In this document: piece by piece, positions 56,701 through 64,000 of the stretch
Position numbering within the stretch: the first letter of the stretch is position 1
How the letters are laid out: each line of letters begins with the position of its first letter
Source of the DNA: Sophora flavescens
Taxonomy: Eukaryota > Streptophyta > Magnoliopsida > Fabales > Fabaceae
NCBI GenBank assembly: GCA_030762895.1
Contig: CM061067.1
Location: 102,612,602 to 102,676,601, forward strand
DNA: 64,000 bases
Direction: 5' to 3'
The notes under the pieces: generated by a model
What the model saw: the letters and a program-made list of their open reading frames with translations, nothing else
What the model was told of the DNA's origin: nothing
Database searches by the model: none
Position numbers and translations under genes: made by a program

Positions 56701-59700
56701 CGCACCTGTCGCCTCACGCCCAAGGCATTGCTCTTCAGGAAGTCAACCGACTTGATATGAAATAAGCTCAAAAGCTTCAATAAACTCCTCCACCGTTCCC
56801 GTTTATTTCAAGTCGACAAGCTCCTCAAATGGGTTCTTGAACTGTTGGTAACCGTATCGAGTGATTGACACACCTTTGAAATTGTCCCAAGTGTGCGCAT
56901 CTTCCGTCTCATTCCACAAATTAAACGAGTGGATTGTTGGACTTCCATTAACAGTCTAGCCAACTTCACTTTCAATTCCTCTGTCACCTGCTGAACTTCG
57001 AACAAAGTTTTGTTACCCACCCCAGTGGACCAGCACCATCAATCAGTGGCAACTCAACCTTCCACCCTGCCATGTGGTACTCATCTAAATGGTCCCTGCT
57101 CAAAAACGATGATCTACCTCCCCCCAGAGTAGCACCATCTCCGCCGCTACTTCTACTGTTATGTTCTTCCCACGTCTGTCCAACGTCTTACCCATTTCAA
57201 GTAACTCCACCAGGGAAAATTTGACAAAATCTTGCAAAGCAGCAACTTTAGCTTCCAACACTTCGACCCTATCCATCATTTTTGGTGGCATAAGTAAACA
57301 CTAAAACTCCTAAAACAACACCCATTACACAACAGGTCGGAACAATTGATAGGAACCAAAGATATGAAAAATGGAAGAAAGTGTATTCTTTACTGAAAAA
57401 GAAAAGTATTACAAAAGGATCTCCCCTGTAATCCCGGAGCAACACTACTCGGAGAAGAATTTGGAATTCCCTCTGCCCAGCTACAAGCTGAAACTAATCA
57501 CACAAATCAACCTGCCTCTCATTCCTCCCACTATCACCTCATATAGCCCTTTCACGTGTGTTCTCTCTCCCATCCTATAACTAACTTGCCAGCTCAGCTC
57601 CCCCTCTCCTTTATTTCTTTTCTTACCCCTCCTTACATTTACATGCTTGGTCACAATTCTCTGAGGCACTTGTTTGTCATTTGGGCTTGGGTTCAGGTTC
57701 ATATCAGATTGACAGTAAAATAGCAATAATTTCTTTTATCCCTTTTCCCAGAGAGGGGGAAAATAACATGAACAACATCAAACATACAACAACAACAACA
57801 ACAACCAAGCCTTATCCCACTAGGTGGGGTCGGCTACATGGATCATATGGCGCCATAATGTTCTATCATGAATCATGTTAATAGTTAAATCATTGGCCTC
57901 CAAATCTTTGTTAATAGTTTCTCCTATAGTTTTTCTTGGCCTACCTCTGCCTTTAGCTATTGGATTGCTCTCCACTTGGTCCACTCTCCTTACTACAGAA
58001 TCTAAAGGTCTCATCCATACATGTCCAAACCACCTAAGTCGAGATTCAACCATCTTTTCTACAATAGGTGCTACCCCAACTCTCTCTCTAATGCTATCAT
58101 TCCTAATCCTATCACGTCTAGTTTTTCCGCTCATCCAGCGCAACATTCTCATCTCTGCTACATTGATTTTACTCTCATGTTGATTTTTTACCGCCCAACA
58201 CTCAGTCCCATACAACATCGCCGGTCTAATAGCTGTACGGTAAAATTTTCCCTTTAGCTTAAGAGGTACCTTTTTATCACACAAAAAACCCGAAGACTTC
58301 CTCCATTTCGACCACCCTGATTGAATCCGATGGTTTACATCTCCCTCAATTTCTCCGTCATTTTGTATAATAAACTAAAAATAAAAAAAAACAAGTTGCA
58401 TTATACTATAAAGCAGGAACTATAAAACTTGACATCTTTACTATTTTGCTTGACAATTACGCAGAACCATATCTAGCCCGTGCTGGCATTAAAATGTTAG
58501 ATACTCGAGCATATTATAGCATAGGGATCAGGACCTATTCTGTTAGGTATAACTGTTAACGTGTCATTAGCAGAAATAACAGTGGTAACTGATAGAGTGG
58601 GTAGCTGGAGTTAGTTACTAGGCAGCTGAGTTTATAAGGCAGTAGAGGGGAGGGATGAGGGGACTTGATGATTGTATTGGAAAGGAGAGGGAAGGGAGAG
58701 TTCCGGATCTCTTGAATACTTGGAGTGGAGAGGAAGAGAGTTCTGTATTCACAGTTCTCTAACCTGTAATTACAGTGTTCATATCAATAAACACCATATT
58801 TCTCATTCAATCTTGGAAGCTATTCATAATTCGAACAAGAACGAAGATGCGTCTAGAATCTCACTTGAGAGAAGATTTGAAGCTTTGAGGAGGATGTGGA
58901 AGGAAGGTAACAGCCTTCAGGAGACAGAAAGAAGCTCAACTGAGAACTTTATGTGATCCATCCATGGAAATTCGCCGGGAAGAAATTTACCATCGGGTTG
59001 GGGGATGAAAAAACAAGAACTGAAGCAGAAATGCAATTCAATTCTAAAGAATCATTGGGTAGCGATGTAATCAAAGTTTTTGAGAATGATGAACCCAGAA
59101 ACGAACGGAATGGTGGTAGAAGAACTGAAACATTTTAAGTTCGTTGGAGAATGTTGGAGACTCCCCTATTTCCAAGGGAAAAATCTTATCGGCCAACGGA
59201 AAGGAAGAAAAAGAGGGGAAATAGAGAGGAAAATCAGGGTGACAAAAACCACACTTCAGGTGGCGAAGAGAAGGTAAAGACAGAGTGGGAAATCCACCCG
59301 ACTGATAGCACAGCGGCAAAGCAGCAGTGGAAGGAGTGTCTATTTGAAATGCTCATATACTTTACATGCTTCTAGAAACATACTTTATTTTTTGGTTTTT
59401 GTCCAAGTTATCACCCATAAGCATTGTTATGAGACTAACCCCTTTGGTGCTACCGCAACTAGGGAGCCCTCCTAACAATTGCCTTCTCCAGGGTAAATTC
59501 ATTAGAAATGAAATGATTCACAAATCCTATCACAAATGGTAGAATTAAAAAATAGTGAATTATCACAGACAATAAATGAACTTAAATCTTATGCTAATAT
59601 CATTCCAAACAAATTTCATTGAAGAATCCATCTATATTTTTATTTTATTTTAGATTCCAAATAAATAATATGTTTATCTAGTCCGAGAACAATCATTACG

Positions 59701-62700
59701 AATAATTTTTTTTGAAGTATAATATTTTTTATATTTAAAATCAATATAATAATTTATTTAGTTCTGAAACAAGTGCTTGGTAGTGCCGGGGAACTAATAA
59801 TTCAAACCTAAACAGGAAAAGAGCACATCAGCACAAAAGAAGGTTGCAATATGGATAAGCTCATAACACCACCTTCCCAGATGCCAGATTGGCTCTATAA
59901 AGACCATCCTTCAACTCTTAATATACAAAATGCATCCTTTCTTTCCTATCTCTATGTCCAATGATAAAGATGTTCCTTACTTACAATTTCTGATTGTCGT
60001 GTCCCATTTTAAAGTTTAGTGCCAAGTTAAGACTTCTACTGGGCAGTGACAAATCAGATGATGCCTTAGTAAATTAAGACCAAAGAAGAAAATATTTTAA
60101 AATTACTTTATATCAAAAACCAAAAGAAAACGAATATAACAAACTATAGAAGAGTAAATCTTGTGATACTCTGGGTTATATATAATACCATTAAGCCAGC
60201 AAATGGAACATCCCTAGCTAGTGTAGACAAATATCTGCAGAAGCAAGAAAAATAAGGAATTATAATCATCTATATATTTATTAAAATAAAAAAGGAATTG
60301 CATGCGTGCATGAAATCATAAGACAGAGATAAATTTTAAAAAAAAATATTTTAGAATTCAATATGTGTGTGTGAGGGTACACTTACTCCAATAGTAAGTC
60401 TTGACACACTCATGCCATTAAATAACTGCTTGTAAACATTGGATTTCATCAATCCAACCATTAAATTGAAAATTCTCATAAAGTGGATTAAGCCCATAAA
60501 ATTTTAAACTAGTTGATACTTCATCGTAATACTGTATTTTAACAATAATATTTTTTAACATAAATGTCAACTATAAGAATAGACATATGTGAATGTGCAA
60601 TTTATCACATGATTCAACCATTGTATTGGTTAAAGCATTCTACAAAAATATTATAATAAACTGTTGTGGGTCTTGAGGAAACAGGAGCATACACAGAATT
60701 TGGATTACTATTCTCAGATGTTCCACACAGACTCAGCTTACAACTCAATTCCTGTTCGTCAGCTTCTTTTGACACTTTTTGCCATATAAAAAACAGGAGA
60801 AATAAATCATGAAAGGGATAACTTATTGGTGGGTGCCAAGAATACTTTATATTGTCTGGTGTCCTATTTCCAAAAACTATTAACTGAGAAACAGGGCTTT
60901 TAATGATATGGAATTAAATAACACAAGATTACGTTATAAAAATAATTGAGTGTTTCTAGTGTATACCCTGCATATAAACCCTTTAAACCCTGTGTTTTCC
61001 ATATTGAGCAGCCAGCATGGAACATCCCTGTGTAATAACCATATGTTTGCATGCCAGGCTTTATTGCAACGCCATTATTCATGGCAACAGAACTCCAAGA
61101 TGTAATTGTTCCTTGAACCTGCATGCGTTGCTTCATCACTTCACATGGAACATAGACAAATGAACCAAGGGTATCACCTGAAAATATAGAGAAAAATAAG
61201 GTAGAATCTGAGCTCTCTGTTGAACACTCAAATGGTTATAGATGTCATGGTTGGAAACCTTCAAATTTAGAAAGAACTAAAATAAGTCACAGAGCAGGAC
61301 AACACTGAGTAAATATGTGGAATGTGGAATGTGGAATGTGGAATGTGCAATGACAAGCGTTCATGCCCAAAAAGGAGCACTAGGACAAAATATTATAACT
61401 TACTAAAGAAATAATTAAACTTGTACACAAAATTAGAATGGGTAGACAGGGTAGTGCATCCAAATGGGAAACTATAAACATAACATATTAGGAAAAAACT
61501 ATTGGCATAATCAGAGAGATTAAGTTATAACTGCTTCCCAACACATGCCCCTCAGTGAGTCAAACTGTAACTTCTGGAACTCAAAAAATGCAAAACTATT
61601 AGATTCTTCAGATTAGCTTACCAACAGCTCCTGCAATGAAATGTGCCCAGTGGCCCCTAAGGCTAGGATGTGAATCCTCAATCCACTTTTTAGTGGACTC
61701 TATGACACCAAAATATGTCGCACCGGTAGCAAGAGAGCCAGTAATACCAGGTATTACACCCCTGTAAAATCCTACACAATTGAAATCAATCACAGGGTTA
61801 GCATATTTTCAAGTTTGAAGTCCAAAGTGAGTGTAAGATTTATATAATCAATCATCTATCTAAATGCATGCTTAGTTTTGATATTTTACACTCAAAAAAA
61901 GCTTTTAAGCAAAAAGATCCCTCTTAAAAGATTTTGATTATATGCTTTTCCTGAAAGCAAAATAAGTTAATACAAACATGCACTAAATGTCTTCTAAAAT
62001 GAGGAGATTTCATAATTAAAAAACACTAAAATCATCCATAGCAGGGGAAAAATATCACATAATCAAAAAGATGTACCTCTTAATCCATCAGCCTGCCAGA
62101 CAGATCGCACCATCTGCAATATGCTCTTCTGGTTCTAACAGATGAATGAAGTTCCCAAACAAGGAGAAAAGCTTTATATTGAACTATATATGAACAGCAA
62201 CTAGTATATAATAAATGTTTATATATAAATAAATATAACATATATATATATATACTATATTTATACTTATATATTTATATATATATATATATATAAAGGC
62301 AGTCATTATACCTGAATTCCATTGAGAATAGCTTGACTTTGAATTCGTGTTTTAATGGTGTCCACAGGATGCATCATTCCTTCCCCAAAAGCCCCAGCAA
62401 CAGCTCCCCACACAAACTCTCTCCATACTTCAACAATATCATAACACAAGAAAAATAATATTAATAATGTTATAATCAGTTTATTTTCCAGTGACAATAA
62501 GGCTTTGTTTGGGAGAGATGAATGAGAAATGTAAACGAGATTTACGGATAGAAAATGGATAATGAAAGGTGATAAGATGCATGTCCCCATAAAAACCCAA
62601 TCTTCTTGTAGTGTTGTACCTCCCAACCAAAAGCCACATATATAACACAATTGAGCTCAGTCACCTCCAATGTTATCGATAGCGGATGGCAGAACATAGC

Positions 62701-63783
62701 GGAAGGCCAAAAATCCGCCATTTTAAGCCACCATGAACCATTGAATCCAAGGCTGTAGGATTTGTGTGCCATAATATAGGACATCATGCAAGCAACTTTC
62801 TAAGTTATTGTGAATAACTTAATCTCCATCCGGAGGTAATGTTAACAACATACCATAAATTTTATGCTAATGCCATAACTCGTGATTCAAACAAGAATAT
62901 TTAAGTTCGTCTATTAGAATTCTTAAGGAGAAATCACATTGACCTCTCTCAAGATTTAGCTTAATTACACTTGGCACTCCTCTTGTTTTAGAAATTAGAC
63001 CAACTTCCCTTAATTATGTTATCATTATATTTAATATATTTAATCAACCTCTCCAGAAGGGGTGGGGATTGAAATTACACTTACCTTACCTTCCCTTAGG
63101 GAAGGTAAATGTAACTTTTGAAGCATGAGGGATGCAGAATGTGATTAAGTAAAACCTTCAAGAAGGTCAATGTAAGTTCTCTAATTTTTTTCCCCAAAGT
63201 ATACTCTCACATGATAAGTGATAGACTAATCTTGTGGGATACTGTCAGTGTCAAATGGCGCCTACGTGAGGATCCCACCTGATAGTCTTTTTTCAATACA
63301 CATGAATGTAAGAATCAAAACCAGGACCACCTATTTAAGGGACGCAAGCCTCTTTCTCTTGGATCAACCATATCATACACTTTGGGTTCATAATATCACA
63401 TCAGTTGATCTCAATTTGCAAATTTCTTCTAACATAAGTTGAACAATAGAAGACATCGGTTTAGCTTCATATGTTAGTAATTGAGCGGCTACGAAATGAG
63501 AAAAAAGAATAAAAAAAGAAGAATAAATGGTTGCATTATCCTAATGGTAACGGAGCTTAATTTGTTTGATTGAAAATCAAGAAATCCTCCATATCCTTCC
63601 CTCATTTGAAGCAACTTGTTGTTAATAAAAAGTGAAAGCTTGATGAAGCGAATAACATGATCCATTAGCATGCATACACACGCTTGTAGTTCTCAATAGA
63701 ATGAACGGCTTACCAAAGAAATGGCCATGAGTAACATTCTTTGAAGTTTGTGCTTCGTTGGAAGTGGAGCTCTGAATCGCCAT
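53774..63783 (-). CDS. Mitochondrial carrier (SLC25) family protein, SAM-carrier-like (9 exons, 357 aa)
   Basis: Exons (minus strand): 63783-63714, 62427-62312, 62134-62077, 61771-61622, 61177-60967, 60234-60189, 54550-54430, 54319-54247 and 54002-53774. All borders are GT-AG, phases agree, and the spliced length is 1074 nt ending in TAA. Three carrier repeats are shown by HPVDTIKTR (P44), VPCEVMKQR (P142) and TPLDVVKTR (P266), the P-x-[D/E]-x-x-[K/R] signature, with glycine-rich helices (GAVAGAFGEG, GLVLGGLAGG). The length fits the family. Such carriers have six membrane helices in the inner mitochondrial or plastid envelope membrane and exchange small metabolites. The sequence recalls the Arabidopsis At1g74240/S-adenosylmethionine carrier group, but the substrate is not proven. 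The N-terminus lacks an evident long transit peptide. Intron 6 (54551-60188, 5.6 kb) is largely transposon sequence. Confidence 0.88.
54805..55357 (+). mobile_element. Copia 5' fragment inserted in the gypsy 3' LTR
   Basis: The LTR match to 57348-57706 stops at ACAAGCT (54804) and resumes at GAAACTAATC (55358). The insert has an LTR-like part, then a copia-like primer site (TGGTATAAGAGCTT, about 55085) and the start of a gag frame (SLKLDKNFLQWK, near 55205-55240, with a stop). The rest of the element is missing, and no target duplication is visible, so a deletion followed the insertion. Confidence 0.65.
55573..57291 (-). pseudogene. Gypsy gag-protease pseudogene in carrier intron 6
   Basis: Minus-strand pieces in order: MPPKMMDRVEVLEAKVAALQ (coiled-coil gag start, 57291 downward); gag middle around 57020-56430; a zinc knuckle near 56315 where two cysteines are phenylalanine (CFRFGEKFHHLHQFPEQQLR); and a protease region near 55880-55780 (LDLEGMNLFLGMAW, TTIFQYKGQTLEI). 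Multiple stops and shifts. Gag and protease would form and process virus-like particles; here they are dead. Confidence 0.75.
57780..58372 (-). mobile_element. RTE-type LINE, 3' end only
   Basis: An open minus-strand frame (about 58370-57820) carries IQSGWSKWRKSSGFLCDKK, GKFYRTAIRPAMLYGTECWA, MLRWMSGKTRRDRIRN, SRLRWFGHV and KGRGRPRKT, the C-terminal signature of plant RTE-clade reverse transcriptases. The 3' end has CCCACCTAGTGGGATAAGGC and a (TTG)n tail (CAACAACAA on the + strand, 57789-57805), typical of RTE elements. The frame is intact, but the polymerase active-site part is lost by 5' truncation. Located in carrier intron 6. Confidence 0.82.
58541..59380 (+). mobile_element. LTR plus leader fragment of an unclassified LTR retrotransposon
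   Basis: Starts TGTTAGGTATAACTGTTA, with a TATA-like TTTATAAGG (58630), a purine-rich zone and an AATAAACACC polyadenylation-like site near 58788. It is followed by broken gag-like sequence (NKNEDASRISLERRFEALRR, stops near 58955 and 59140). No second LTR or duplication found. Superfamily undecided. Confidence 0.5.
59381..60188. other. Remaining part of carrier intron 6
   Basis: AT-rich intron sequence without recognisable elements. Confidence 0.5.
62235..62296. repeat. (TA)n-rich microsatellite in carrier intron 2
   Basis: Interrupted TATA runs between exons 2 and 3 of the carrier gene, close to the exon 2 donor side (62311). Confidence 0.8.
62939..63180. repeat. Candidate MITE in carrier intron 1
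   Basis: AGAAATCACATTGACCTC at the left end pairs with GAAGGTCAATGTAAGTTCT at the right end (inverse AGAACTTACATTGACCTTC). About 242 bp, non-coding. Flanking duplication unclear. Confidence 0.5.
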
Positions 63784-63980
63784 TGTTGATGTAACAGAAA
63801 ATCCTTCCTTCTAGGGTTTGCAAACTGCGCGCAAAGATTTCTAAACTACTCTGTTCAAAAGGTTTGAAGGTTTAGAATTTTTTTTGTTCGGACGGTTAGG
63901 TAAAGTTTTTCTTTTACAGTGAAAATTGTAAAACTAAATAAACGGGAGTTTTTGCCGATGGAGTGCACGGGTTATATCCA
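63784..63980 (-). promoter_or_regulatory. Upstream region of the carrier gene
   Basis: Short 5' flank before the ATG at 63783. No firm TATA box; the leader is AT-rich with a T run (as seen on the + strand) at 63879-63886. The promoter may continue past the window. Confidence 0.4.
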
Positions 63981-64000
63981 GGGATGACAACCGGGTGGGG
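63981..64000. repeat. Possible hAT terminus at the window edge
   Basis: CAGGGATGACAACCGGGTGG resembles hAT-type termini such as those at 20814 and (inverted) 52786. Cut by the window end. Confidence 0.35.

Larger units (their letters stand above)
54691..57706 (-). mobile_element. Gag-protease-only gypsy element in intron 6 of the carrier gene
   Basis: 5' LTR 57348-57706 (359 bp; + strand TGATAGGAACC...TCATATCA). The 3' LTR 54691-55572 begins TGATGTGAACC and is interrupted by 54805-55357. A perfect duplication GATTG flanks it (54686-54690 and 57707-57711). The inside holds only gag and protease remnants, with no RT, RNase H or integrase. The short LTR and CFRCGEK-type zinc knuckle suggest a Reina-like chromovirus relative. 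It lies in the same orientation as the host gene. Confidence 0.85.

Noticed and set aside
63530..63616. tRNA-like stretch with TTGAAAA loop (possible Phe anticodon) and GTTGC/GCAAC ends
   Set aside because: No standard D-loop and T-loop (GGTTCGAAT-type) sequences and a poor acceptor stem; probably chance or a very worn organellar fragment.

Overview
This window is plant nuclear DNA from a dicot. A legume of the soybean (Glycine) type is my best guess, from the intron-rich genes, the SIRE/Maximus-like copia LTRs and the CACTA element with ACATCGG hairpins. That assignment is inference, not a database match. No bacterial features, rRNA genes, convincing tRNA genes or CRISPR arrays were seen.

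Only two host genes could be assembled, both with complete reading frames. On the + strand, eight exons between 5647 and 18245 encode a 539-residue protein with an N-terminal C4HC3 PHD finger and a C-terminal AIPP2-like SPOC-like domain, that is, a chromatin reader of the BAH-PHD-CPL2 repressor type. On the - strand, nine exons between 63783 and 53774 encode a 357-residue SLC25 mitochondrial carrier with three repeats, similar to S-adenosylmethionine carriers.

Almost everything else is transposable elements, many nested. 1-3549: a decayed gag-protease gypsy element. 3595-4560: a plant-mobile-domain pseudogene. Intron 1 of the PHD gene holds a copia fragment. Intron 5 holds a 4.1-kb non-autonomous gypsy element (TSD ATATA) whose pol is a shrunken but open RT fossil. 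19590-21933: a LINE 3' end split by a hAT element (TSD CTGTGTAT). 21970-22756: a solo LTR. 24688-27433: a 2.7-kb solo LTR (TSD TGGTT). 27986-33092: a complete but mutated copia element (TSD TACTT). 33368-35480: a non-coding MULE (TSD CAATGATTTA) carrying an LTR. 35860-43826: an antisense SIRE-like LTR split by a CACTA element (TSD AGT). 44268-52190: further SIRE-like sequence, the last LTR split by a FAR1-type MULE. Intron 6 of the carrier gene holds a gag-protease gypsy element (TSD GATTG) with a copia piece in its 3' LTR, an RTE-type LINE end and another LTR fragment.

The two host genes have no evident link to each other; the window is a gene-poor, transposon-rich stretch between and inside them. 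I found no convincing new multi-gene system. The most unusual items are the open RT-fossil ORF, the recurrence of gag-protease-only gypsy elements, the hairpin-built CACTA ends and the nested insertions in host introns. Exon borders were placed by eye from GT/AG sites, frame continuity and family resemblance, without transcripts.
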